A stretch of 64,000 nucleotides of DNA from Luteolibacter yonseiensis (GTDB taxonomy: Bacteria; Verrucomicrobiota; Verrucomicrobiia; Verrucomicrobiales; Akkermansiaceae), in NCBI RefSeq assembly GCF_016595465.1, contig NZ_JAENIK010000001.1, forward strand, positions 124,001 to 188,000, read 5' to 3'. The notes beneath the pieces are model-generated. The model had not been told where the DNA came from. It was given only the letters and a program-made list of their open reading frames with translations, and did no database searches. Of the stretch, positions 24,015 to 34,494 are shown piece by piece. Numbering within the stretch: the first letter of the stretch is position 1; every line of letters begins with the position of its first letter. The translations under genes and the position numbers were made by a program.

Positions 24015-25742
24015 CTATCTCCGCGACTTGGGTAGCTTGAAAAACGCCTCCACTTCCGCGAGGGGGCGGGTGTTGAAGACATCCTGTTTCCGCAACCAAC
24101 CCTTCCGCGCGAGGCGGACGCCGAGGCCGAGGTGGTGCAGGCCCATGGTCGAGTGGGCGTCGGGGTTGATGGCGCAGAGCACGCCCTTGTCGCGGGCGCG
24201 TTTCCACCAGCGCCAGTCCATGTCGAGCCGTTGCGGGCTGCAGTTCAGTTCGATGATGGTGCGGGTCTCCGCCGCGCAGTCGATGATCATCGCATGGTTG
24301 ACGAGGTAGGGTTCGCGACGGAGCAGCAGGCGTCCGGTGACGTGGCCGAGCATGGTGACGTGCTCGTTCTCCATGGCGCGGCAGATGCGGCGGGTCATCT
24401 CCTCTTCCGTCAGGGTGAATGACGCGTGCACGGATGCCACGCAGTAGTCGAGCCGGGCGAGGATCTCATCCGGGAAATCCAGCGTGCCGTCCTTGAGGAT
24501 ATCCACCTCGTTGCCCGCGAAGAGGCGGAAATTTTCATAGCCCGCGTTGAGCGTGCGGATGGCTTCGATCTGTTCGAGCAGGCGGGTTTCCTCCAGCCCG
24601 TTCGCCTGGAAAGACGACTTCGAGTGATCGGCGATGCCGAGGTATTGCAGCCCGAGGTCCATCGCTTCGTCCGCCATGGCGGCCAGCGTGTCCCTGCCGT
24701 CCGAGGCGGTGGTGTGGTTGTGGAAGGTCCCCCGGAGCTGCTCCAGATTGATGAGCCGGGGCAGGGTGTGTTCCGCCGCCGCCTCGATCTCGCCACGGTT
24801 TTCACGGATCTCCGGCGGGATGAAATCCAGCCCGAGCGCGCGGTAGATGTCCGCCTCCTCGTGGATTTCGTGATCCCCGGCGGTTTCTCCCGTGAAGCCG
24901 TATTCGTTGAGCGAGAGTCCTTGTTTCAAAGCAAGCGAGCGGATGGCCACGTTGTGCTCCTTGGAACCGGTGAAGTATTGCAGGGCGAAGGGGAACTGCG
25001 CGTTCGACACGGCGCGGAGATCGCACTGGAGGCCGTTTTTCAATCGCACCGAGGCCTTGGTATCGCCGCAGACGATGACCGAGGCGACCTGAGGCAGGGT
25101 GGTGAAGTCCTCGCAGACGAGCGCGGGTTCCCTGGTGGCCACGAGGAAATCCAGGTCGTGCACGGTTTCCTTGCCCCGGCGGTAGGAACCCGCCGCCGAG
25201 ACACGGGAGATTTCGGGGTGCGTGCGCAGGAGGTCGAGAATCTCCTCCACCAGCGGGCTGATGCCGCCGAGCAGGAAGCTGTCCGCGAAGGTCTGCTTCA
25301 GCGCGATCGCTTCGAGGATCTTCGTCTGTGTCTTCGCGCCGAATCCGGGGAGGACCGCCACCTTGCCCTCGTCGCACGCGGTTTTCAGGTCCGCGATGGA
25401 ACCGACGGCCAGCGTTTCGTAAAGGACCTTGATCTTCTTGGGGCCCAGTCCCTGGAGGTCGAAGAGTTCGAACAACCCGGCGGGGAATTCGGCGCGGAGT
25501 TTTTCATGAAAGCCGAGCCTGCCGGTGCTGGCGAGTTCGTGAAGCTTGTCGCGCAGGGCGTCGCCGATGCCCTTGATGCCCGCGAGGTCGTTGTCCTTCG
25601 CGCGTTGCAGGATGTCGCCGTCGTGGTTCCGCACCGCCTCCGCCCCTTGCCGGTAGGCGCGGACCTTGAAGGGATTCTCCGCCTTCAGCTCCAGCAGCAG
25701 GGCGATTTCTTCGAGCACTTCAGCCAGGTTCTCGCGAGTCAT
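24015..25742 (-). CDS. polX: DNA polymerase/3'-5' exonuclease PolX
   Basis: A 575-residue bacterial family X polymerase. The N-terminal part (1-110) has helix-hairpin-helix motifs (GIKGIGDALRDKLHELA, LQGLGPKKIKVLYE). The polymerase core has GSYRRGKETVHDLDFLV with the first two catalytic aspartates in DLD, and a third in CDLR, so the triad looks intact. The C-terminal PHP domain (about 335-575) opens GTFHNHTTASDGRDTL and includes GIADHS, AGNEVDI and AINPDAHS metal ligands, giving exonuclease activity. It functions in base excision repair gap filling. It is convergent with the SecD-head-like gene and stands alone. Confidence 0.95.
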   Translation of the reverse strand: MTRENLAEVLEEIALLLELKAENPFKVRAYRQGAEAVRNHDGDILQRAKDNDLAGIKGIGDALRDKLHELASTGRLGFHEKLRAEFPAGLFELFDLQGLGPKKIKVLYETLAVGSIADLKTACDEGKVAVLPGFGAKTQTKILEAIALKQTFADSFLLGGISPLVEEILDLLRTHPEISRVSAAGSYRRGKETVHDLDFLVATREPALVCEDFTTLPQVASVIVCGDTKASVRLKNGLQCDLRAVSNAQFPFALQYFTGSKEHNVAIRSLALKQGLSLNEYGFTGETAGDHEIHEEADIYRALGLDFIPPEIRENRGEIEAAAEHTLPRLINLEQLRGTFHNHTTASDGRDTLAAMADEAMDLGLQYLGIADHSKSSFQANGLEETRLLEQIEAIRTLNAGYENFRLFAGNEVDILKDGTLDFPDEILARLDYCVASVHASFTLTEEEMTRRICRAMENEHVTMLGHVTGRLLLRREPYLVNHAMIIDCAAETRTIIELNCSPQRLDMDWRWWKRARDKGVLCAINPDAHSTMGLHHLGLGVRLARKGWLRKQDVFNTRPLAEVEAFFKLPKSRR

Positions 25743-26106
25743 GGGGAAGAGTTGCGAGAGGGAAGGGGGAGGTCAAGCGGCGGAGAACATCGGGAGCGAG
25801 GACCCTGGAAGTCCGCGCTGACAGGTGGCTTCGAACACGGAATCCGTGCCCGGGTGCCTGAGCGGGCCCTACACCTGTCGATCGGAATCTTTTTTTCCAT
25901 CATCCGAAAAAAGCACTACCCAAATGGGGGGTAAACCGTGTATTGACAGATAGATTCTTGTATTCCGGAAACGTAACGGGGTATGGAATCGTAAAAGGAG
26001 CCGCTCTAACCCATCACGGAGTCTCCTTCATCCCCTCAGCAATATTATCAGGAATGTCTCCCGAGTTATCAGGAGATATCCCAACCCATTGAAATAAAAA
26101 AACACC
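25743..26106. other. 364-base divergent region between polX and the giant beta-strand repeat gene
   Basis: Both flanking genes start from this region, so it should hold both promoters. A TTGACA hexamer occurs at 25943-25948 on the plus strand, but no good -10 hexamer lies 16-18 bases further on. No open frame here is convincing. Confidence 0.4.
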
Positions 26107-29100
26107 ATGAAGCCAACCCGCCGTAATCCTTTGTTCGCCAATTTCTTCCGTGGAAACACCCTCGCGACCGCCGTTGTGTTGAGTCTCGCTGCCTCCGGTG
26201 CCGCCGGGGCGGCCAATGCCTACTGGGATTCCAACGGCACCACCGCCGGCGCGGGTGCCACTCCCACCGGAACATGGGGAACGAGCGCGTTCTGGAATGC
26301 CACGGAGGCAGGCACCACCACCACCCCCGGTGCCTGGGTGACAAACAATGTCGCCATCTTTTCCGCAGGAACCGATGCCACCTCCGCATACACCGTCACG
26401 ATTGCCGCCGGGACCACCCAGACGATTGGCGGACTGACTGTCCAGGAAGGCACGCCCACCATCACCGGCGGCACCGCGCTGGCTCTCAACAACGCCAGCA
26501 CCCCCTTTGCCATCACCGGGACGGGCATCGTGAACTCGGTGATCTCGGGAAGCGGCGGAGGCATCGCCAAGACCGGCACCGGCACGCTCGTCATCGGCAG
26601 CGCGGCGAACACATTCACCGGCAATATCACGGTGACCGGGCCGACAGGAGCTCTCCAGATGACATCGGGAAGCAACGGGAACGCGACCTCCGCTCCCCTC
26701 GGCATCGCGAATGCCGGTGGCACCGCTTACAAGACCGTCACCCTGTCCAACGGCGGTATTTTCCGACCGATGGCGAATTATAATTCCAACGTCCCCTCGG
26801 CGACATTGCCCGGCAATGGCTACGTCTTCATGTTCGGCGCGGGTGGTGGCATTTTCGACACTCCCTCCGGTGTGACACTCACCGTGGATGACGGCACCGG
26901 CACCGGAACCGGAACCGGCAACTCCCAGCTTCAAGGGACCGGAGATCTTACCAAAACCGGTGCCGGCACCCTGGCGCTGGGCACCACCACCAGCAATTTC
27001 AGCGTTTTCACCGGCAATATCACGATTTCCGACGGGGTTGTGAACACCAAGTCCGCCACTTCATTGGGAGCGGGTTCCAATGTCCTGGTCCAGAACGCGG
27101 CCAACCCCTCGGCCTCCGACAGCAACGTCCTGCAGATTGTCGGAGGATTCACCCATGGCACCGGCAAGACGCTGACCCTGCGCAACAACTCGACCAGCAA
27201 CATCGCGAACGCCCGGGCGGTTCTGGAAAACCAGTCGGGAAACAACACCTGGGCCGGCAACATCGTGTTCGACCAAGGGATGAACCAGTCGCTGACCTCG
27301 ACCGCGGGGGTATTCACCGTCAGCGGCTTTATCTCCAGCACGGGCACTCCGCCGAGCTCCGTTTTCCTGCGGGGGGCCTCCAGCGGCGTGATCACCGGCG
27401 GCATCAATGTCGGCAGCACCATCCTCAACAAGACCGACGGCGGAAGCTGGACCATCAGCAGCAGCGGCAATGGGAACGGTCCCGTCCGCGTCAGCAACGG
27501 CTCGCTCATCCTCAATAACACCAACGCGGTCTCGCCCTCCACCCAGCTGACCCTCGGCCAGACCGACGGCAGCGCGGCCACCCTGACCGTCAACGCCGGG
27601 TTCACGCAGGAGTTCGTCTCCATCGTCAACGATCCCGCCAGCACCGCCACCGCGACCCAGACCATCAATGGCGGCGGCTCCATCACCACCGGCACCACCA
27701 ACCGGACCTACACCATCAGCGACCCCGCCGCGGCGGACGACGTCACCATCAACACGCCGATCCTCGGTTCCGGCGGCTTCACCAAGGCGGGCCCGGGCAC
27801 GCTCGTGGTCAACAACTCGGTGACCGGCCCCGTGACCGTCAACGCCGGCACACTGCGCGGCGCGCCTTCTTTCGACACCGGCCTCACCCTGAACGCGGGC
27901 ACCGTTTTCACCGCCGGCACCACCGGCAGCGGCGTCACCGTTCCCACACCTCTGCTGACCCTCGGCACGGGAGCCACCACCCTCAACCTGAATGCCGGCC
28001 CGGGTGGCGATCTCATCAATGTCGGCGCCTCCAACGGCCTGACCGCGGGCGGGACCACCACGATCAACGTGACGCGGTTCGGCGGCACGCTGCCGGTCGG
28101 CGTTTATCCATTGATCAATTTCAGCGGCACTGTCCAAGGCGGAGGAAGCTTCGTCCTCGGCACCATCCCGCCACACCTCACCGCGAACCTCGTCAACACC
28201 GGTTCCTCGGTGGCCCTCAATGTCACCTCCAGCGACTATTTCGTCTGGACCGGAACCAACAACGGCACATGGGACACCACCACGGCCAACAACTGGAACC
28301 TGTTCTCCAACAGCTCGCCCGTTCTCTATCAGGACGGCGAGGCCATCACCTTCGGCAATACCGGCCTCAATCCGACCGTGGTCGTGGCCACCCCCCTCAG
28401 CCCGGGCTGGGTCACCTTCTCCAACAGCACGGGCGGTCCGGCCTGGCGCATCACCGGAGCGGCCCTCACCGGCATCGGCGGCATCACCAAAACCAATACC
28501 GGCACCGCCACCATCGCCAACGCCGTCAGCTTGACCGGCAATGTGCTCATTCAAGGCGGAACCCTTGAAATCGACCACGACACGGGCTCCCTCACCGCCG
28601 CCGCGGCGGTGAATGTCTCGCCCGGCGCCACACTGCTCCTTTCCAAGGACAACGGCGACTTCACATTCGACCGCCCTGTCACCGGAACCGGCACCGTCAA
28701 GGTGGATCCGGTCACCAGCACCACCGGTCCGGGTTCCCGCACCGTCACGCTTTCAGGAAACAACACCGGCTTCTCCGGCGTGCTCAAGCTGTCACCCTCC
28801 GGCACCGCCGCCGCCAACGGCACCTTCCGGACCGCGGGCGCGACCAGCCAGGTCAATCTCGGAGCCGCCACGCTGGATATCGATGCCGGAGCACAGTTGT
28901 GGTTCACCGGCTCCATCTCCAACAACATGACGATCACCGGAGCGGGCTTCAGCGAGACCCAGGCGAACAGCCCGGCCACCGCCGCTACGGATGTTTCCGG
29001 AAATCCCGTCACCGTGCCCGGCTTCACCTACAGCGGCCACGGCGCGATACGCATGGACGGCGCCACCATCACCGGCAACATCACGCTTGATGGCAACGCC

Positions 29101-32100
29101 GGAATCACCGCCTACAACACCACCGGCATCATCACCGGCGCGATCAACAATGTCGCCCCCTCGGACACCCTGGTGGTCGGTGGCGGCGGTGCCGGAACCA
29201 CCCTGATCCTCTCCGGAGACGCCTCGGGTCTCGAGCGGATCTGGGTCAATGGCGGTGGAACCGCAGGCACCAGCGTCCTGCAGATCGGCAACAACGACGC
29301 CACCGGAACGCTCGCGTCCAATGTTGACGTCATCCTCTACAACGACGGTGCCGGTGCGGTGCTGCGCGTGAACCGCCCGGATGCCTTCACCCTCGAACCC
29401 GGCCAGAAAATCATCGCCGCCCACAACGGCACCGCGACGAACCTTACGAAGGCCGCGCTCCAGACGAACGTCACCGGAGCCGGATTCTCCATCGGCAGCG
29501 CGGGAGCCAACGTGGTCGATCTCTCGGACGGAATCAACGGCGGCACCATCAGCGTGGGCAACGCGGTGACGGGTGCGGTCCTCAACATCGATGCCGGCGC
29601 CACCATCGAGATCCGCCACATGGGCGTGGGCGATGGAGCCGGTTTCTCCTCCACCGTCAACCAGACGGGAGGCTCGGTCGCTATCAACGGTGCCAACACC
29701 GACGCCACCAACAACCTCCGCCTCGGACACTGGGCGACCGAGACCTCGACCTACAACCTCACCGGTGGCACCCTCAGCTTCGGTTCCGCACCTTCGACCG
29801 CCACACCTTCGGCCACCGCCGAACTCGCCGGCGGCATCTATGTCGGTGTCGATGGCACCGGTATCTTCAACCAGTCCGGCGGCACGGTGACCACCAACTA
29901 CGTCGTCCTCGACAACCGGGGCGACACCGCGGGCACCGATCAATACAACCTCTCCGCAGGAACCCTGAACCTCTCCAGCGCCTGGGGGATCATCCGCCGC
30001 AACATCTCGGCCGAGTTCAGCTTCTCCGGTGGAACGATCCGCAACTCCGGCAGCGGCATCGTCGCCAACATCGACTGCCCGCTGATCGTTTCCAACACTC
30101 CGGTGCTGGACACCAACGGAGCCTCCAACGGCCTGAACCTGGTGAAGGGACTCACCGGCGGCGCGGGAACCCTGACCGCACAAGGCGGCGGAGCGGTTTA
30201 CCTCAACGACATCAGCACCTTCCCGGGCACCCTGTCGATCACCGACACCACCGTCCTCGGCGGCACCGGAACCTTCCCGGGCACCGCCACCGTCAGGAAC
30301 GTCTCACCCGGGGCCACCACCGCCTACGGCACGACGGGCACCCTGACGCTCGGGGATGCGGCGGCCGCGACGGTCACCACGATCTCGGGAACGGCGAACT
30401 TCGACCTCAATTCCACGGATGCGACATCGGGCTTCGGCAATGATCTGGTGGCGGTCAACGGCGACCTGGATCTCACCAATTCAAAGATCCTTCCGCGTTT
30501 CTACAACGGAGCGCCCGGCATCGGGGCCGAGATCCGCTACACCCTCTACACCTACACCGGCACCCGGACCGGTACTCCGACGCTGGATCCGTCCTTCACA
30601 GGAGTGTCACCCTCGCTGACCTTCTCCATCGACACCTCTGTCAGCGGAGTCGTGAGCCTCGTCGTGACCGGAACCTCCACGAACCTCACCTGGACGGGGG
30701 GAGCGGCCGGCAACACCTGGGATGTCAACAACACCGTCAACTGGTCCGGAGCCTCCAAGTTCTACCAGCTCAGCACGGTGACCTTCGATGACACCGGCAG
30801 CAACACTCCCGCGATCTCCCTCGTCGGCACCCTCATTCCGTCCACCTTGACCGTCGACACCAGCACGAAGAGCTACACCTTCTCCGGCAGCGGCGGCATC
30901 GGTGGCGGCGCGCAGGTGACCAAATCCGGCTCCACGCAGCTCACGCTCCTGACCAACAACACCTACACCGGCACCACCTTCATCGGTGGCGGCATCGTGC
31001 AGGTGGGCAACGGGGGAACGACGGGCACCATCGGGGCCGGCGCCACCACCATTTTTGACGGAGCGGAACTCCAGTTCAACCGCACCGACTCCATCAGCCA
31101 GACCGGCATCTTCGAAGGTGGCGGCACGCTGGTCCAGGAAGGGACCGGCACATTCACCCTCCAGAACGCCAACTCGAACTACGGCCCCATCCGCGTGGAT
31201 GCCGGAATCCTGAAGGCGGCGAACGTTTCGGCCTTCGGCACCTCATCGGGAATCACCATCGCCTCCGGCGGGCAGGTGAACCTCAACGGAACGAGCTTCG
31301 GAAACACCCGATCCTATTCCTACACCATCGCCGGCAACGGCCCGGACTCCCGTGGCGCCATCATCAACGAAGTGGTCAGCATTGCTGAAAGGGCGGCCGT
31401 CTACAACCTCACCCTCAGCGGCAACGCCTCCGTGGGAGCTTATGGTCCCGCCGGCGAAGGGAACCGTTTCGACATCGGTTACAACGGTTCGATCTTCGGA
31501 GCCATCACCGGCAACGGATTCACCCTCACCAAGGTGGGAGACAACCTCATCGGCGTCCGCGCCCCGGCCGACAACATCTCCTATGTCGTGGCCGCCGGCA
31601 CCCTGCGTGCGGAAAACAGCAACCTCGCGCTTGGAAGCACCGGAGTGACGGTGAATTCGGGAGCCCGTCTCGACTCATGGGGAGCGCTGATCTTCCCGGT
31701 GCCGCTCACCCTGGCCGACAACTCCAGGCTCACCACATCCAGCGGCGCCGGCACCTGGAACGGAAACGTCGCCCTGAACGGCACCGCCACCTTCGCCGGT
31801 GGCGGCACCAGCACCACCCTCACCGGCGTGGTTTCGGGAACCTCCGGGGCGATCGTCAAGGCGGAGGCCTCCGCGCTGATCCTTTCGGGGAACAATACCT
31901 ACACCGGCGGCAGCACCATCACGGGTGGCACGCTGCAGGCCAACAGCAACAACTCGCTCGGCACCGCCGGAGTGGTTCTCAGCAACACCGCCGTGGCCGG
32001 TAAACTGGTCGTCAACGGAGGGGTCACCATCGCCAACAACATCACCATCGGAAATGGCACCACCCTTACCGGCGTGTCCGGCCGTGGCTTGGTCGAGCAG

Positions 32101-33903
32101 CTCGGCACCGGCCAGGCGATCCTGACAGGCGATGTCATCGTCAATTCCGGAGCCACCGCGGGTGGTACCTTCTTTGCGAGCGGCACCGTCGGCAACGAAC
32201 TGGTCTTCAATGGCGCGATCACGATCAACGCCGCCGCGGGCGTCCGCGAAGGCAGGGCCATCTTCTCCGGAGGGGGCACGGGTAACGGAAGATACCTCGG
32301 CGTCAGCGGCACGGTGCTGCCGGGTGTCGACAACGGCCTCCCGACCGACCTGAGCCTGCTGGTGGGTGAATCCGCGAACGGCACCTTCGATCTGAATGGG
32401 AAAAGCCAGAGTCTGATCGGTCTCACCAAAGGTACCAATACCGCCACCGTCACCAATACCGGAGCCACTCCGTCGACTCTGACGCTGGACATCGCCACCG
32501 GCACCACCAACACCTACGCAGGGACATGGGCCGGCAGCCAGATCTCCGTCGTCAAGAACGGCGCGGGCACCCTCGCGCTCACCGGAGCGGCAGCGGGCAT
32601 CACCGGCAACATCCTGGTCAGCCAGGGCGTGTTGTCGGCGGGCGCGCAGAACACCGGCCTCGGCCAGCAGCTCGCCGCCCGCACCATCACCGTTTCCAAC
32701 GGAGCCACGCTGGCCTTCGGCATCAACAATGTGTTTGGCAACGGTGCCACCGCGGTCACCGCGCTCCCCGCGATCGTGATCAACGGCGGAACGCTCACCA
32801 CCAACAGCTATGACGTGGTCGGGAAACTGACGCTCAACGGCGCGACCGTGACCGACACCCGGACGGGAGCGCTCACCGGCTTCCAGGCCTATGAGTTCAA
32901 GGATGTGGTCACCGTGGGCGGAACGGCTCCTTCGACGATCTCCTCGCCAGGTTCGTTCGGCAGCCACCTCGTCGGCAACATCACCTTCGACGTGGCGGAC
33001 GCCACCAGCAGCGCCGCCGCGGACCTGACCGTGAGCTCGCGCCTGATCAACGCCACCACCGACAACGCCAGCGCCGCGGGCGGACTCGTCAAGGCGGGTG
33101 CCGGCACCATGGTGCTGTCCGGCGTCAACAGCTACACCGGAAACACCGTGGTGAACGCCGGAACGCTGAGCCTCGCCGACAACGCCCAGCTCCGGTTTGT
33201 CATCGGCGCCACCAGCGGCACGAACAACACCCTGACCGGTGCCGGAACCGCGGTGATCGACGGTGACTTCGCCATCGACACCACCGCAGCCGCCGCCCTT
33301 ACCACCGGCACCTGGGTTCTGGAAAACGTCCCCTCGCTCACCGGTGCCTACGGCTCGACCTTCTCGGTCGTGAATCCGGACGGCAGCCCGTGGACCGACG
33401 CGGGAGGCAACAAGTGGACCAAGGCCGTCGGAGCCAACCTCTGGACCTTCGACGAGACCACCGGCACCCTGACCGTCGGCTCGGCGGGAGGCTTCGCATC
33501 CTGGTCCGCAACCAATGCCGGAAACGGCGCGGCGTCCGGAGACTTCGACGGCGACGGCGTCAGCAACGGCGTGGAATGGGTGTTGGGAGGAACCGGAACC
33601 ACCAAGGATCTCGGCAAGCTGCCCGCCGTTTCCACCAGCGCCGGAAACCTGGTCTTCACCTTCGTGCGGGACCAGCAATCCATCAGCCCGGACACCGTGG
33701 TGACCATCGAGGTGGGAACCTCGCTCGCCAGCTGGCCGGAAGTCTATGTCGTCCCCGGCACCGCAGGCACCTCCGGTTCCCCCGGCACGGTGGCGGTCAC
33801 CAAGGACACTCCGGCCGCAGGCAAGGATACGGTGACACTCACCGTTCCCCAGGCGCCGGACGCGAAGAAGTTCGCCCGCCTCAAGGTGAACATCGTCCCA
33901 TGA
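26107..33903 (+). CDS. giant autotransporter-associated beta-strand repeat protein
   Basis: A 2598-residue exported protein with a long signal peptide (residues 1 to about 37, ending LAASGAAGAANA). The body is a Gly/Thr/Asn-rich beta-helix type sequence with autotransporter-associated repeats, for example NNTYTGTTFIGGGIVQVGN, LILSGNNTYTGGSTITGGTLQ and MVLSGVNSYTGNTVVNAGTL, plus TWGTSAFWNATEAG- and TWDTTTANNWN-type modules. The last about 130 residues hold a DFDGDGVSNGVEW calcium-binding-like motif and end in FARLKVNIVP. There is no C-terminal outer-membrane barrel, so it is not a classical autotransporter. A probable surface adhesin or matrix protein; its export route is unknown. Confidence 0.9.
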   Translation: MKPTRRNPLFANFFRGNTLATAVVLSLAASGAAGAANAYWDSNGTTAGAGATPTGTWGTSAFWNATEAGTTTTPGAWVTNNVAIFSAGTDATSAYTVTIAAGTTQTIGGLTVQEGTPTITGGTALALNNASTPFAITGTGIVNSVISGSGGGIAKTGTGTLVIGSAANTFTGNITVTGPTGALQMTSGSNGNATSAPLGIANAGGTAYKTVTLSNGGIFRPMANYNSNVPSATLPGNGYVFMFGAGGGIFDTPSGVTLTVDDGTGTGTGTGNSQLQGTGDLTKTGAGTLALGTTTSNFSVFTGNITISDGVVNTKSATSLGAGSNVLVQNAANPSASDSNVLQIVGGFTHGTGKTLTLRNNSTSNIANARAVLENQSGNNTWAGNIVFDQGMNQSLTSTAGVFTVSGFISSTGTPPSSVFLRGASSGVITGGINVGSTILNKTDGGSWTISSSGNGNGPVRVSNGSLILNNTNAVSPSTQLTLGQTDGSAATLTVNAGFTQEFVSIVNDPASTATATQTINGGGSITTGTTNRTYTISDPAAADDVTINTPILGSGGFTKAGPGTLVVNNSVTGPVTVNAGTLRGAPSFDTGLTLNAGTVFTAGTTGSGVTVPTPLLTLGTGATTLNLNAGPGGDLINVGASNGLTAGGTTTINVTRFGGTLPVGVYPLINFSGTVQGGGSFVLGTIPPHLTANLVNTGSSVALNVTSSDYFVWTGTNNGTWDTTTANNWNLFSNSSPVLYQDGEAITFGNTGLNPTVVVATPLSPGWVTFSNSTGGPAWRITGAALTGIGGITKTNTGTATIANAVSLTGNVLIQGGTLEIDHDTGSLTAAAAVNVSPGATLLLSKDNGDFTFDRPVTGTGTVKVDPVTSTTGPGSRTVTLSGNNTGFSGVLKLSPSGTAAANGTFRTAGATSQVNLGAATLDIDAGAQLWFTGSISNNMTITGAGFSETQANSPATAATDVSGNPVTVPGFTYSGHGAIRMDGATITGNITLDGNAGITAYNTTGIITGAINNVAPSDTLVVGGGGAGTTLILSGDASGLERIWVNGGGTAGTSVLQIGNNDATGTLASNVDVILYNDGAGAVLRVNRPDAFTLEPGQKIIAAHNGTATNLTKAALQTNVTGAGFSIGSAGANVVDLSDGINGGTISVGNAVTGAVLNIDAGATIEIRHMGVGDGAGFSSTVNQTGGSVAINGANTDATNNLRLGHWATETSTYNLTGGTLSFGSAPSTATPSATAELAGGIYVGVDGTGIFNQSGGTVTTNYVVLDNRGDTAGTDQYNLSAGTLNLSSAWGIIRRNISAEFSFSGGTIRNSGSGIVANIDCPLIVSNTPVLDTNGASNGLNLVKGLTGGAGTLTAQGGGAVYLNDISTFPGTLSITDTTVLGGTGTFPGTATVRNVSPGATTAYGTTGTLTLGDAAAATVTTISGTANFDLNSTDATSGFGNDLVAVNGDLDLTNSKILPRFYNGAPGIGAEIRYTLYTYTGTRTGTPTLDPSFTGVSPSLTFSIDTSVSGVVSLVVTGTSTNLTWTGGAAGNTWDVNNTVNWSGASKFYQLSTVTFDDTGSNTPAISLVGTLIPSTLTVDTSTKSYTFSGSGGIGGGAQVTKSGSTQLTLLTNNTYTGTTFIGGGIVQVGNGGTTGTIGAGATTIFDGAELQFNRTDSISQTGIFEGGGTLVQEGTGTFTLQNANSNYGPIRVDAGILKAANVSAFGTSSGITIASGGQVNLNGTSFGNTRSYSYTIAGNGPDSRGAIINEVVSIAERAAVYNLTLSGNASVGAYGPAGEGNRFDIGYNGSIFGAITGNGFTLTKVGDNLIGVRAPADNISYVVAAGTLRAENSNLALGSTGVTVNSGARLDSWGALIFPVPLTLADNSRLTTSSGAGTWNGNVALNGTATFAGGGTSTTLTGVVSGTSGAIVKAEASALILSGNNTYTGGSTITGGTLQANSNNSLGTAGVVLSNTAVAGKLVVNGGVTIANNITIGNGTTLTGVSGRGLVEQLGTGQAILTGDVIVNSGATAGGTFFASGTVGNELVFNGAITINAAAGVREGRAIFSGGGTGNGRYLGVSGTVLPGVDNGLPTDLSLLVGESANGTFDLNGKSQSLIGLTKGTNTATVTNTGATPSTLTLDIATGTTNTYAGTWAGSQISVVKNGAGTLALTGAAAGITGNILVSQGVLSAGAQNTGLGQQLAARTITVSNGATLAFGINNVFGNGATAVTALPAIVINGGTLTTNSYDVVGKLTLNGATVTDTRTGALTGFQAYEFKDVVTVGGTAPSTISSPGSFGSHLVGNITFDVADATSSAAADLTVSSRLINATTDNASAAGGLVKAGAGTMVLSGVNSYTGNTVVNAGTLSLADNAQLRFVIGATSGTNNTLTGAGTAVIDGDFAIDTTAAAALTTGTWVLENVPSLTGAYGSTFSVVNPDGSPWTDAGGNKWTKAVGANLWTFDETTGTLTVGSAGGFASWSATNAGNGAASGDFDGDGVSNGVEWVLGGTGTTKDLGKLPAVSTSAGNLVFTFVRDQQSISPDTVVTIEVGTSLASWPEVYVVPGTAGTSGSPGTVAVTKDTPAAGKDTVTLTVPQAPDAKKFARLKVNIVP

Positions 33904-33933
33904 CGCCCGCCTGAGAAAGGTCATGAATCCCCG

Positions 33934-33969
33934 ACCCGCTCCCATTCATCTGGGAGCGGGTTTTTTATT
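33934..33969 (+). terminator. intrinsic terminator after the giant repeat gene
   Basis: ACCCGCTCCCA (33934-33944) and TGGGAGCGGGT (33951-33961) form an 11-bp stem with a 6-base loop, followed by TTTTTATTT. It lies 30 bases after the stop codon. Confidence 0.92.
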
Positions 33970-34167
33970 TCTGGTCCTATCTCCCTCTCCGGTGTGAAAC
34001 GGGTTTCTCCGGATCAAGGGACTTCCTCCGCATGGATCTCCGCAGGGAGGAAGTCGCGGGTTGTGTCGGTTGGTGGATCAGATATATTGAATGCCAGAAG
34101 TCGTTGCCGAAACAATGTAACGATGATCCGCCGGAACATTGTCCGGAGTTCAAGCTTCAGCTTGCTC

Positions 34168-34281
34168 TTTCACAAGACTCCGGTTCTTTCACAAGACTCC
34201 GGTTCTTTCACAAGACTCCGGTTCTTTCACAAGACTCCGGTTCTTTCACAAGACTCCGGTTCTTTCACAAGACTCCGGCTC
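34168..34281 (+). repeat. six tandem copies of a 19-base repeat
   Basis: The unit TTTCACAAGACTCCGGTTC repeats six times without spacers and almost without change; only the last copy differs, ending GGCTC. A further partial TTTCACCAA follows. The near identity implies recent expansion. It lies about 215 bases upstream of the gene at 34495. Confidence 0.9.
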
Positions 34282-34494
34282 TTTCACCAACCACAGCATG
34301 TTCACAGACCTCCTCTCTTTCACGAAGTCCGGATTGCAATTCGGAAGAGCACGCTGGAGCGGTCCGCTGGAGCGCGAACTCCGGACACCACAAAGGAACG
34401 ACACAATCTTACAAATTCCGGAAATCTCTTTTTGCAATCCGTATATGTTCCGTGGTTCCGGACCCGTTGCCACCACCTCGCAAGTTGTCATGCC

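Larger units (their letters stand above)
33904..34494. other. 591-base non-coding region with terminator and tandem repeat
   Basis: It holds the intrinsic terminator at 33934, then a less GC-rich stretch, then six copies of a 19-base repeat (34168-34281). Long frames through the repeat encode only the repeat and are not supported as genes. Confidence 0.6.

Noticed and set aside
25943-25948. TTGACA as the -35 box of a strong promoter for the giant repeat gene
   Set aside because: No acceptable -10 hexamer occurs at 16-18 bases, so I did not call a promoter.
34168-34281. Possible CRISPR array
   Set aside because: The six 19-base units are directly joined with no spacers, and no cas gene is near.
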